From Colwellia sp. (GTDB taxonomy: Bacteria; Pseudomonadota; Gammaproteobacteria; Enterobacterales; Alteromonadaceae), in assembly GCA_013215655.1 (NCBI GenBank), contig JABSOX010000012.1:131557-184293 (forward strand): DNA of 52,737 bases, given 5' to 3'. The notes under the pieces were generated by a model, which saw only the letters and a list, made by a program, of their open reading frames with translations, was not told where the DNA came from and did no database searches. Position numbers and translations under genes: made by a program. Shown piece after piece: positions 38,178 through 46,292 of this stretch (its first letter is position 1; the number at the start of each line of letters is the position of its first letter).

Positions 38178-38358
38178 AGGCTATTGTTAATTTTCAACCT
38201 AATATCGTTAAAAACAATTAAAGTAGAATAACTACATCGCATTATTTTTGCCTTGTTATCTTAAAAATTAACCTATAGCAGAAGATAAAATGAAAGTTCA
38301 ACAGACTCTAGTAATAAAGACAGACATAATTATTCATAAAGTTAGGAAGTAACTCACT

Positions 38359-40149
38359 TTGGTGCTTAATAAAAATTTAAATACTCATCAACAAATACTA
38401 CGCTTTCGTAAAATTGTTTTTATTTTTTTCATTTGTTTAACTTTGCCGTTAGCTATGGTTGTTTATTATGGTTTTCAAAAATTTGAAAATGAAATGCTTT
38501 TTCAATATCGTTGGAAATCTGCAAATGTCGTTACACAAATTAATAAAGTAATAACCAAACGCATAACAAAAGAACAACAGCGTTCACCACTTGATTATTA
38601 TTATTATCGAAATATTGAAAATGAAGAATCACAAAACATTTCGCCTTTGTCTTATCAACGACAGCCACATTACCAAACTGATTTATTTGGTCTTGTCGGC
38701 TTTTTTAATATCGTCGACAAAAAGAAACTTAATACCCCCATATTACCTTTCACTCAAAAAAGAGGAATAATCAGAACAGATCAAACACCCACAAACCTGC
38801 AACTAAATAGCAACGACATCGACCGTCGTATAACAAAAATAAAACAGTTAAAAAAAATATTAGGTGAAAATGGTTTTCTGCAAACAGGGAATAAAAATAA
38901 TCATTTCTCTCAAAGAGAGTTATCCACATCTACTCAACCAATAGAAACACAAGTCGGTAGTTTTAAGTTGATGATAACTAAAAACCAGCAGTTTGTTTTT
39001 TATCGCAATGCATCCATTAATCAACAGATATCAGTACAAGGTTTTGTTGTTAATAGAAAAGAATTTCTTGAGCAGTTGTTCAGTGACTACATCAGGTTTG
39101 CTCGCTATGATAATGCGGTGCAAGTACAAATGGTCAACACATTAAATAAACCTGAGCTGCAATATTATCAATACAATATCAATGAAGAAGGAGATGCGGG
39201 CGTAAAAATATCGACAGAAGAAAATAGAGATTTACTATCCCAATCTTTATTTAAAGGAGAATTAATAGAACCATTTGCCAATATCAGTTTACAATTTACC
39301 ACTGGGGATCTGCCATTAGGTCCCGCTACTAGCTTTGTATTTATATTTATTGTGGTACTTAGTTTAGTCATTGTTGCTGGCAGTATTGGTTTTTACTGGT
39401 TAGGCGTAAAACAAATTGCCCTTGCCGAACAGCGCATGAATTTTGTATCTGCTGTTAGCCATGAGCTTAAAACACCATTAACGTCTATTTTAATGTACTC
39501 TGAAATGCTCAAATCAGGCATGGTGCCAGACCAAAAAAATCAGCAGGACTACCACCACTTTATTTTTGATGAAAGTGAACGACTCTCTCGTTTAATCAAT
39601 AACGTTTTACAGTTATCTAACCTCAGCCGCAATCAAGAAGTGGTAACACCTGAGTATGTGAGTATTGATGTTTTAAAAGATATTATTCAATCAAAAGTAT
39701 CAACGTTAATAGCCAAAAATAATTTTCAACTTAATTTTATTGTTGATAAAAATAGTTCGTCAGATATACAAGCTTTTATAGACCTTGACGCTTTTGCACA
39801 AATCATCATCAATCTAATAGACAATTCAGTTAAATTTTACAACGCCGCAAAGATTAACGAGCCACAACGACAAAAAATTGATATTAGCTTTGCCCACCAT
39901 AAAAACGCTAAAGATAAACTTAACTTTTCTATTCGAGATTATGGTCCGGGTATCTCTCATTCACAGCATGAGAAAATATTTGACCTCTTCTATCGTTGCG
40001 GCAATGAAATGACCCGTACCACCTCAGGCACAGGTATCGGCCTAGCACTTGTACATCAACTTGTTATCGCACAAGGCGGAGAGATAAATGTTACTCGTCA
40101 TCAACAAGGTGTTTCTTTTGATCTTAGCTTCTCTATTCTTCAAAGCTAA
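38359..40149 (+). CDS. Sensor histidine kinase, probable partner of the adjacent OmpR-type regulator
   Basis: A 596-residue inner-membrane kinase with a non-ATG start: TTG 38359, or GTG 38362 immediately after it (GGAAG upstream). TM1 is at about 15-38. An extracytoplasmic sensor of about 280 residues has no family I recognise. TM2 is at about 322-347. HisKA follows directly (FVSAVSHELKTPLTSILMYSEML), with no obvious HAMP. The ATPase domain has NLIDNSVKFYN, IRDYGPGIS and GTGIGLALVHQL. It lies 181 bp after the regulator gene in the same direction; the gap shows no clear terminator. Pairing with the regulator is inferred from position. Confidence 0.9.
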   Translation: MVLNKNLNTHQQILRFRKIVFIFFICLTLPLAMVVYYGFQKFENEMLFQYRWKSANVVTQINKVITKRITKEQQRSPLDYYYYRNIENEESQNISPLSYQRQPHYQTDLFGLVGFFNIVDKKKLNTPILPFTQKRGIIRTDQTPTNLQLNSNDIDRRITKIKQLKKILGENGFLQTGNKNNHFSQRELSTSTQPIETQVGSFKLMITKNQQFVFYRNASINQQISVQGFVVNRKEFLEQLFSDYIRFARYDNAVQVQMVNTLNKPELQYYQYNINEEGDAGVKISTEENRDLLSQSLFKGELIEPFANISLQFTTGDLPLGPATSFVFIFIVVLSLVIVAGSIGFYWLGVKQIALAEQRMNFVSAVSHELKTPLTSILMYSEMLKSGMVPDQKNQQDYHHFIFDESERLSRLINNVLQLSNLSRNQEVVTPEYVSIDVLKDIIQSKVSTLIAKNNFQLNFIVDKNSSSDIQAFIDLDAFAQIIINLIDNSVKFYNAAKINEPQRQKIDISFAHHKNAKDKLNFSIRDYGPGISHSQHEKIFDLFYRCGNEMTRTTSGTGIGLALVHQLVIAQGGEINVTRHQQGVSFDLSFSILQS

Positions 40150-40179
40150 CGCTGATTTCATCTTAATTTCCTTTGCTTG

Positions 40180-40224
40180 TTTTACAAAAGTTTTACAGTA
40201 CCTCTTCCTTTACCCCTCTATTAT
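40180..40224 (+). promoter_or_regulatory. TTTTACA-box promoter C (SRPBCC protein)
   Basis: TTTTACAAAAGTTTTACA at 40180-40197, 21-bp spacer, a strong TATTAT at 40219-40224. The start codon is 65 bp past the repeat. Confidence 0.78.
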
Positions 40225-40262
40225 TCACCGCATAATTGAAATCATCTAAAGGAAGCCCTCTC

Positions 40263-40790
40263 ATGAATAAATTTAGTTTATTAAAACTAACAATACTCAC
40301 CAGTACTCTTGCAGTAATAACTAACTTCGCTGTTCAAGCTGAAGTCACTGAACAATCAGCTAACAGTTTTACTGTAAAACATAGTTTTTTATCCAACAAA
40401 AACACCTCAACAGCGCGTCATGAATTTGGACATGTCGGACGCTGGTGGACATCAGAGTTTACTCAGTCGGGTAAAGGTCACAATATGTTTTTTGACGGAA
40501 AAGGCATGCATGAAAGAATGCCTAATGGCAAAACCATAACTCATCTCTCAAAAGTTGAAAAAGAAAATAACCAATGGGTTTGGCTTGGTGCTCTGGGCAA
40601 ATTAAGAAATGAAGATGCGAAAGGAAAAATGAAAATAAGTATTAAAGAGCAGCATCATCATACAAAAGTCACCATGGAATATACCGTGACAAGTGACTCA
40701 CTCGTTTCAAACAAAAATTGGCCAAAATATATCGATAAGATGTTAGCTGCTCAAATGAACAGCCTAAAAAGTTCTTTAAACAAGAGATAG
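40263..40790 (+). CDS. Secreted SRPBCC (START-like) domain protein
   Basis: A 175-residue protein. ATG 40263 is preceded by AAAGGAAG and gives a signal peptide (MNKFSLLKLTILTSTLAVITNFAVQA); an in-frame ATG at 40236 lies upstream of the ribosome site. The mature part resembles SRPBCC-family proteins with a hydrophobic-ligand cavity: GRWWTSEFTQSGKGHNMFFD, ERMPNGKTITHLSKVE, WLGALGKL, and the antiparallel strand pair MKISIKEQ/TKVTMEYTVTSD. Most SRPBCC proteins are cytoplasmic, so export is notable. It is transcribed from box C right after the two-component genes. Ligand unknown. Confidence 0.72.
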   Translation: MNKFSLLKLTILTSTLAVITNFAVQAEVTEQSANSFTVKHSFLSNKNTSTARHEFGHVGRWWTSEFTQSGKGHNMFFDGKGMHERMPNGKTITHLSKVEKENNQWVWLGALGKLRNEDAKGKMKISIKEQHHHTKVTMEYTVTSDSLVSNKNWPKYIDKMLAAQMNSLKSSLNKR

Positions 40791-40817
40791 TATCAACTGA
40801 GGGTTACACATTAATTT

Positions 40818-40849
40818 TTACGGTAACTACCCGTAAGTTGTTACCGTAA
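40818..40849. terminator. Hairpin after the SRPBCC gene
   Basis: TTACGGTAAC and GTTACCGTAA with a 12-nt loop, 28 bp past the stop codon. There is no long U-tract, so termination strength is uncertain. Confidence 0.5.
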
Positions 40850-40850
40850 T

Positions 40851-41066
40851 ACGCACTTACTTTCTCGTTGCTCAACATATAACTCTAAAGAGGCGGGCAA
40901 CAAGTTAAAAGAATAATTTTCAATGGGATATAGCAAAGTTTGGTCGGAAATTTTAGCAACATGGACCAATAAAAAACAGCTCGATGGTAACGCTTTAGTT
41001 GAATATTTTGCACCATTGCAGCAATACCTTGATGAACAAAAAAAAGGTCTTTCCTGCGCTATTTAA
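40851..41066 (+). pseudogene. 3' remnant of a second M2 (ACE-like) gene
   Basis: One frame encodes SRCSTYNSKEAGNKLKE, a TAA at 40914, then FSMGYSKVWSEILATW, KKQLDGNALVEYF and LQQYLDEQKKG, ending at a stop at 41064-41066. This aligns without gaps across the stop to the C-terminus of the intact M2-like protein at 35486 (SRCSFYGSKDVGKKLQ, GNSQPWFEVM, TKLDGSAITNYFKTLQKYLDQQ). Only about 70 residues survive; everything upstream is replaced by the hairpin that follows the SRPBCC gene. It is a decayed tandem-family copy and most likely not expressed as a functional product. Confidence 0.85.
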
Positions 41067-41155
41067 CAGCGAAGATAAATTTAACCATAATTATAATTAC
41101 CAATTAATTACGGTTAATATGTTTCTAACTCATGATTAATATAATTGGAAAACTT

Positions 41156-41887
41156 ATGAATAAAATTTTTATCACTGCTTTAATTTTTATATCTTTTCAA
41201 ATCACAGCTCAGGAAAGAACAGTGTTTGAGTCTTCTGATGGCTTGAAAATCACCGCGGATCTATATGTCACCAACCCCGAAAACAGCCCTTTTATCATTT
41301 TATTTCATCAAGCTAGATGGAGTCGCGGTGAGTATCAAGAGATAGCCCCTAAATTAAGTAAACTGGGATTTAATAGCATGGCAATTGACCAACGATCAGG
41401 TGGTAAAGTAAATGATGTGATTAATGAAACACATCGACGAGCAGTAAAACAAAACTTGCCAACAGAGTATACCGACGCTGAGGTCGATATGAATTCGGCC
41501 ATTGATTATGTAAAAACGAAGTTTAGTAAAGCATCAAAGTTAATTATTTGGGGTAGCTCATACTCTTCGGCATTGGTTTTAAAAATTGCAGGAGAAAGAG
41601 AAGATATTGATGGTGCATTATCCTTTGCTCCTGGTGAATATTTTCCAAACAAAGGAAGAGACTACATCACAAAAAGCGCAATAAATATCACTAAGCCTGT
41701 TTTTATTACATCTGCAAAAAATGAAAAAAATAGTTGGTGGGATATATATAATAAAATTCCATCTAGAAAAAAAATATATTTTTTGCCAAATGAGAGTGGT
41801 CAGCATGGTTCGAGAGCTTTATGGGAAAAATTTCCTGAGCACAAAGACTATTGGAATGCTGTCACTGAGTTTCTTAAGACAATATAA
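41156..41887 (+). CDS. Secreted alpha/beta hydrolase
   Basis: A 243-residue protein. ATG 41156 has GGA 7 bp upstream and starts a signal peptide (MNKIFITALIFISFQITAQE); an in-frame ATG at 41132 lies before it. The hydrolase core has FILFHQARWSRGEY, AIDQRSGG, the nucleophile elbow GSSYSS (Ser in G-x-S-x-S, slightly non-standard), and the acid/His region FITSAKNEKNSWWD and SGQHGSRAL. It resembles dienelactone-hydrolase/esterase types. Substrate unknown. No TTTTACA box lies upstream; it follows the M2 remnant directly. Confidence 0.82.
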   Translation: MNKIFITALIFISFQITAQERTVFESSDGLKITADLYVTNPENSPFIILFHQARWSRGEYQEIAPKLSKLGFNSMAIDQRSGGKVNDVINETHRRAVKQNLPTEYTDAEVDMNSAIDYVKTKFSKASKLIIWGSSYSSALVLKIAGEREDIDGALSFAPGEYFPNKGRDYITKSAINITKPVFITSAKNEKNSWWDIYNKIPSRKKIYFLPNESGQHGSRALWEKFPEHKDYWNAVTEFLKTI

Positions 41888-41935
41888 TTAAATTTATTGT
41901 ACTGGTTAAGTCATAGAAAATTCAACGTCGAAGTG

Positions 41936-41966
41936 CATATGGTAGCTGTAGTGTAGCTACCATATG
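41936..41966 (+). terminator. Hairpin after the alpha/beta hydrolase gene
   Basis: CATATGGTAGCT and AGCTACCATATG, a 12-bp perfect stem with a 7-nt loop, 49 bp past the stop codon. No U-tract follows. Confidence 0.5.
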
Positions 41967-42020
41967 TGCAGTCATTAATTGATGTTTGCCATCGTTTTAA
42001 CTGTGACTCACTCTTTTAAC

Positions 42021-42065
42021 TTTTACAAAAGTTTTACAATCCATACCATATTATTCCTCTAAAAT
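42021..42065 (+). promoter_or_regulatory. TTTTACA-box promoter D (esterase paralogue 2)
   Basis: TTTTACAAAAGTTTTACA at 42021-42038, 21-bp spacer, TAAAAT at 42060-42065. The leader to the start codon is longer here (142 bp past the repeat). Confidence 0.75.
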
Positions 42066-42180
42066 TCACTTCCGACTATAAGTTCACAATTACAGAACCA
42101 GAACAGTAGTCAAAAGTAAAAGTGCAATAGGTATTACTCACACTTTTTGTATCAAATATCAATAATGGATTAACAATAAA

Positions 42181-43365
42181 ATGAAATATGTAACTCCCCT
42201 GCTACTGATCCTATCTTTAACTATATCGACATCATTAACAGCCAAAACTATTAAAAATAAAGCCTCTGAATCCCAAAGTAAACAACTAACAATTTCATTG
42301 GGTGAAAGTATTAAATTCCATTCTGAAGCCTTGGGAGAAGATAGAGAAATAATAGTACACGTTCCTGATGGTTATGAAGATTCAAATATTCAATATCCAG
42401 TTCTTTACGTATTAGATGGAGAAGAGTTTTTAGCCTTAGTTACTGCAGCAGTTGACAGTATGGTTAACGAATTTATGCCAAATAGTATTATTGTTGCAAT
42501 CACCAATGCTAAAAATACTAGGTCAAGAGACCTCGGCAGAGAAAAAGACAAATTCCTTCAATTTATCAAAGAAGAAGTTATCCCTCGTACAGAAAGAAAG
42601 TACAGAACGTTACCGATCAAAATACTACTCGGACATTCCTTTGCTGGTTATTTTGTATTAAGTACTTTAGCTAGCGACCCAAAATTATTCGATGCTTATA
42701 TAGCTGCCAGTCCAATCGTTGAAATTTTCGACTCGGAATTACTTGCAAGATACGAAACATTATTAAAAGGTAATTATCTAACAGATTTATCACTTTATAT
42801 GTCGATGGGAGGCAAGGTCTCTGAAGGTAAATCTAGAATAGATGCATATAACAAACTTTCTCAATTATTTAGTGATAACGCCCCTCAAGATTTTACGTGG
42901 ACTTCGGAACTCATGTCTGACCAAACACATGGTTCTACTGTCTACCCTTCATTTTATAAAGGTTTGCAGCACACCTTTCAAGAGTTTCGTGATGTTGGTT
43001 TTATTGATTATTCTGACTATAAGAGTCGTGGAAAAATGGCAGGTCTTGTACAGTTTTATAAATCACGTTCAGAAAAATACTTTACCGATATAACCATTCC
43101 AGAATGGAACATTGCTGGCGTGGCCAAAATGCTCTTAGAAAGTGAACATAATAAAGAAGCTATAGTATTATTTAAACGAAATGTAACAAATCATCCAAAA
43201 TCCATTAGCGCCATCGTTAATTTAGCGCGCGCTTTTGAGCGTATAGGTAAAAATAACAGTGCGATAGATCTTTATGAAAACACGATTAACGCTGACATAG
43301 AGCTGTCTTTATCAGCGATAGATTACTTAAAGAAGCAAGTTTTGAGACTTAAATCGGAAAAATAA
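42181..43365 (+). CDS. Secreted esterase-D-like alpha/beta hydrolase with TPR tail (intact nucleophile)
   Basis: A 394-residue paralogue of the protein at 33064, the same length and domain order. It has a signal peptide (about 1-21, TSLTAKT), an esterase domain (ALGEDREIIVHVPDGY, YPVLYVLDGEEFLA, SRDLGREKDKFLQFIKEEV), nucleophile elbow GHSFAG with Ser153, His region QTHGSTVYPSFYKGL, and a TPR-like C-terminus (KEAIVLFKRNV, ARAFERIGKNNSAIDLYENTI). It should be an active periplasmic serine esterase. Substrate unknown; the family includes siderophore esterases and S-formylglutathione hydrolases. It is transcribed from box D with a weak ribosome site. Confidence 0.88.
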   Translation: MKYVTPLLLILSLTISTSLTAKTIKNKASESQSKQLTISLGESIKFHSEALGEDREIIVHVPDGYEDSNIQYPVLYVLDGEEFLALVTAAVDSMVNEFMPNSIIVAITNAKNTRSRDLGREKDKFLQFIKEEVIPRTERKYRTLPIKILLGHSFAGYFVLSTLASDPKLFDAYIAASPIVEIFDSELLARYETLLKGNYLTDLSLYMSMGGKVSEGKSRIDAYNKLSQLFSDNAPQDFTWTSELMSDQTHGSTVYPSFYKGLQHTFQEFRDVGFIDYSDYKSRGKMAGLVQFYKSRSEKYFTDITIPEWNIAGVAKMLLESEHNKEAIVLFKRNVTNHPKSISAIVNLARAFERIGKNNSAIDLYENTINADIELSLSAIDYLKKQVLRLKSEK

Positions 43366-43491
43366 TAACAAACCCCTTCCCTGTGCCACTTATGAAGATA
43401 ATGCACTCAACAGCTATTGAGTGCATTAGCTCAAACCTGAATTTATACTTTTGGTAAATAGGTTTTCATCGAGCCTGACAGTCGAAAAAGC

Positions 43492-43510
43492 CACCATAGC
43501 AGTCGTTCAC
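43492..43510 (+). repeat. 19-bp direct repeat, copy 1
   Basis: CACCATAGCAGTCGTTCAC occurs here and again at 44364-44382, in the two gene-free stretches on either side of the S4-domain gene. Flanks diverge. It may be a remnant of a dispersed intergenic repeat. Confidence 0.8.
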
Positions 43511-43556
43511 ATAATCGCAGAAGCATGCTTTTATAGTGCGCAGAGCTAAAAGTAGT

Positions 43557-43789
43557 TAACCTCAACTCGGGATGATGAGTACTTGAACTCTAAATAAAAT
43601 CAATAGGTTGACTATAAACTCAAGATTCATAGGTTAATTAAAAGTAATAACAACTCAATCAATGTTTCAATTTATTCGATTATCAAGGCAAAACGTTTAT
43701 GAATAGCGAGCTATTTATCGACGTTTTAACGCAGAGAATTGGATAAAGGGGAATATTGAGCAAATGCTGCTTATCCCGAGTTGAGGTTA
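43557..43789. mobile_element. Putative 233-bp non-autonomous element (17-bp terminal inverted repeats)
   Basis: TAACCTCAACTCGGGAT at 43557-43573 and its exact reverse complement at 43773-43789 bracket 199 bp without a credible ORF. The structure fits a MITE or a deleted insertion sequence. No clean target duplication is visible beside the arms (TAGT precedes the left arm; GTTAGT follows the right). The whole gap 43366-43879 has no gene. Confidence 0.5.
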
Positions 43790-43879
43790 GTTAGTACAAT
43801 ATTTCACATTTGGCTGGTGACCAGTTCTACCACTTTACGGAACTATCTAGAGGGCTATAGGTTCTACAAGTTTGGCCTT

Positions 43880-44233
43880 TTAGCGTTCGAGCGATGGTTC
43901 GGTAACAGTTTCTGATGAAAGAGCCCGCGCTTTACTTTTAGCTCTTTTTTTTCTTTGTTCTTTTTTACTCGCTAAAACTACTGTATTAATAAACTCTGCT
44001 GATTTTTTGGTGGGATTATAAGCGACCTTAATAATTTTACCGTTATATTCGATAATATCGCCGTTTCGAATTTTTTTACGCTTTTGAACTACAACTTTAT
44101 TATTTACTAAAACATTACCTTCACTGATCATGGTTTTAGCTTCGCCGCCACCACCAACCATATTGGCTATTTTGAGTAATTTACAAAGTTCTATTGGTTC
44201 AACACAAATGTCGATAATTGAGTGTTCAGACAT
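43880..44233 (-). CDS. S4-domain RNA-binding protein (YbcJ-like) with basic tail
   Basis: A 117-residue protein. Residues about 8-72 form an S4 domain of the YbcJ type: IELCKLLKIANMVGGGGEAKTMISEGNVLVNNKVVVQKRKKIRNGDII. The usual E. coli protein stops near residue 70. Here a lysine/arginine-rich tail follows (ASKKEQRKKRAKSKARAL), which should strengthen RNA binding. It is probably cytoplasmic and ribosome- or RNA-associated. It stands alone between two repeat-rich gene-free stretches. Confidence 0.85.
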   Translation of the reverse strand: MSEHSIIDICVEPIELCKLLKIANMVGGGGEAKTMISEGNVLVNNKVVVQKRKKIRNGDIIEYNGKIIKVAYNPTKKSAEFINTVVLASKKEQRKKRAKSKARALSSETVTEPSLER

Positions 44234-44363
44234 GAAATACGCCTAATGATTTTAAATAATAATATTGTTAAATTATAACATATATAAGGATACTTTATAA
44301 TGCTGAGCTTGCAGGAGGAGACGTATCAATTCTGATTATGACTCAACTTGACTGGCTTTTGCA

Positions 44364-44382
44364 CACCATAGCAGTCGTTCAC
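44364..44382 (+). repeat. 19-bp direct repeat, copy 2
   Basis: Second copy of CACCATAGCAGTCGTTCAC (first at 43492). It lies in a 606-bp stretch (44234-44839) where I find no convincing gene. A 33-codon ORF at 44338 spans the repeat but lacks a well-placed ribosome site. Confidence 0.8.
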
Positions 44383-44705
44383 GGATATTTATTTGGATGG
44401 CTTCAAAGTGCAAAAAGCGGTTATTCGGATAACGCCTAATCCATAGCCTTTCATATACTTTTTATTGTTTGGAATCCCATTGAATATCCCCTACAGCTAA
44501 ATTGAGTTCATCTTTGTGGATATATTGGCTACATGTAACACAAGTAATAATCTGCACACAGGCGAAGCTCTTCTACCTGAAAACAGGCTTTCGCTATGTC
44601 TTTGATTGATATTTTTTTAGAAGCGAACCTCTAACATTAATTGAAGAAAACTGCCCATATTGTTATCGATATAATATTTGACACGAGTGATTACAGGTGT
44701 AATTA

Positions 44706-44737
44706 TAAATATAGATTACACTCGTAATCTATATTTA
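44706..44737. promoter_or_regulatory. Hairpin upstream of the TonB-like gene
   Basis: A perfect 14-bp inverted repeat (TAAATATAGATTAC and its complement, 4-nt loop) about 100 bp before the start. CACTCGT in its loop region is complementary to ACGAGTG at about 44682, so an alternative pairing is possible. It could be an operator or a leader structure. Confidence 0.4.
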
Positions 44738-44839
44738 CAAATGGACATCTAAAAAGTACATGAAAAAGCTCTAATAGATTAGTCCTTATTAAAGAAACAG
44801 GAATTACTTATCACTCATCATTACCGAGGAAAAGAAAAC

Positions 44840-45283
44840 ATGAAAGAACTCTTAAGTAATATTCGAAATGGACGCACTAGTATTTGGCGTTTTGTACCTG
44901 CTGCAATTTTACTAATATTAAGCTCAATTGCTTTTCAAACTATTGGAGGCAATCAGGTAGACACTAGTAATATAGAGGTATCAGTAATTAAAAGAGCCGA
45001 ACCAATTTATCCAAAGTACGCTATAAAAAAAGGGATAGAGGGGACTGTTTTATTAAACTTCAGTATTGAAAAAGATGGTAACGTGTCTGATATTCAGGTA
45101 GTTGCGTCTGACCACGATGGGCTTTTTGATGCTAGCGCAATATTAGGTGCTCAAAAGTGGGTCTACACCAAACCGGCACAAAAAGTTCGTAATAATTACG
45201 TGGCAATTGAATTTGCTCTTACTGATGAACCTGCTACATCACAGTTTAGCAACGTTGAAAAGATTCAAATTAGAGGGGAGTAA
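44840..45283 (+). CDS. Short TonB-family protein (TonB C-terminal domain)
   Basis: A 147-residue protein. A cytoplasmic N-terminus (about 16 residues) leads to one membrane segment (about 17-37, FVPAAILLILSSIAFQTIGG), then a TonB C-terminal domain (about 45-128: RAEPIYPKYAIKKGIEGTVLLNFSIEKDGNVSDIQVVAS, FDASAILGAQKWVYTKP). The Pro-rich spacer of classical TonB is absent, so it is too short to span the periplasm. It may be an accessory or specialised transducer. The N-terminal segment lacks a clear SxxxH motif for ExbB contact. No ExbB/ExbD genes are nearby. Confidence 0.85.
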   Translation: MKELLSNIRNGRTSIWRFVPAAILLILSSIAFQTIGGNQVDTSNIEVSVIKRAEPIYPKYAIKKGIEGTVLLNFSIEKDGNVSDIQVVASDHDGLFDASAILGAQKWVYTKPAQKVRNNYVAIEFALTDEPATSQFSNVEKIQIRGE

Positions 45284-45312
45284 CATCGTAGTTTAAGATT
45301 TCATCTTTTTAC

Positions 45313-45355
45313 AACAGAGAAAACACTATTTTAAAAACGTGCGGTTTTCTCTGTT
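45313..45355 (+). terminator. Terminator-like hairpin after the TonB-like gene
   Basis: AACAGAGAAAAC and GTTTTCTCTGTT form a 12-bp stem with a 19-nt loop, 30 bp past the stop codon. Confidence 0.6.
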
Positions 45356-45712
45356 ATACCTTTAATGAAAACACAAAACTGCATTTTTGTTACCTTGTTC
45401 AGTGTGTAAGCTAACAAAGATAATGAAAACCCAATTTATACGTGTCCATAAACGATTTTTACTTCAGACTAATGCCGACTTCCACTTTGGCGTGCACTGA
45501 GTCATCGAGCGAATGTCTGCTTCTCGCTCTTAGCCGTAAATCTAATTGATAAATTGAACGACTCCTTTTAGCTGCCTACCAGAATTTAGTTAAGCTTTGA
45601 GATTTAAAAGCGTCAGTTCAAGTTTGAGCTCCTACATATTAAACATTGTTCAATAGCTGCTTTCGTTCTTAAAAACACCTTTATTGTTACTTATTTCCTA
45701 CCTCCTCTATAT

Positions 45713-45757
45713 TTTTACAAATGTTTTACAGTGTCCATGAAATGTTCTCGTTATGAT
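45713..45757 (+). promoter_or_regulatory. TTTTACA-box promoter E (no intact gene behind it)
   Basis: TTTTACAAATGTTTTACA at 45713-45730, 21-bp spacer, a strong TATGAT at 45752-45757. Every promoter feature is intact, but no signal-peptide gene follows, only a broken reading frame. Confidence 0.72.
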
Positions 45758-45853
45758 CCACTCTTACATCATTTATCTTCCCATTGATTCTTCAAGACGA
45801 AAAGGCAACATCTACACTCAACAAGGTAACGAAGCCTACGTGCCAGTTCTGCC

Positions 45854-46123
45854 ATGGGGATATTGGCACAAGATGGAAATAGCGGGAGTGGATCTATTTC
45901 CCAATCAGGTTATTACTACCAACGGGAAATAGCGTCGACTTATCATAAAGATACTGAAAATTATGATGGAACAGGAGAACAACTTGAATTTAAAGATGAT
46001 CAAGTCACAGACTATGTTCGTACACCTGCTGGCTGGAAAATGGTTGCAAAGACTTTTCTGTTAATGCTATACAAAAATCATCGCAATAGTGTTTATTGTA
46101 CAGCTCTATGTGCATCAAATTAA
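45854..46123 (+). pseudogene. Decayed ORF downstream of promoter E
   Basis: An 89-codon frame from ATG 45854 with no ribosome site, no signal peptide and a stop at 45827 just upstream. Residues about 28-67 (YHKDTENYDGTGEQLEFKDDQVTDYVRTPAGWKMVAKTF) read like the end of a folded domain, perhaps SnoaL/DUF4440-like (weak). The tail LYKNHRNSVYCTALCASN looks random. The bases between promoter E and this ORF are open in another frame (NEAYVPVLPWGYWHK), consistent with a frameshift. Given the intact promoter, this is best read as the remnant of a once co-regulated exported protein. A genuine short gene cannot be excluded. Confidence 0.5.
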
Positions 46124-46292
46124 ATGCTCTATTCTTATGAACGTGGAGACAAACTTTGCTTAGAATACTTATTTTGACGAAAAAAAATAAAAGTTTAACT
46201 TGTAACCTTTAAATTAATGACCGCATCAAAGAATACCCTAATAATATTATCGGGGTATTCTTTAAAAATAGATAAGTTATAAAAGGAAAATA

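Noticed and set aside
41132-41155. ATG 41132 as start of the secreted alpha/beta hydrolase
   Set aside because: The ribosome site (GGA) and the signal peptide fit ATG 41156.
44338-44439. A 33-codon small gene starting MTQLDWLLHT
   Set aside because: No ribosome site at proper spacing, and it spans a repeated 19-bp sequence. No sign of coding constraint.
45475-45545. A gene in the gap after the TonB-like gene
   Set aside because: All frames are broken. The text looks like degenerate intergenic repeat material, with no copy I could pair inside the window.
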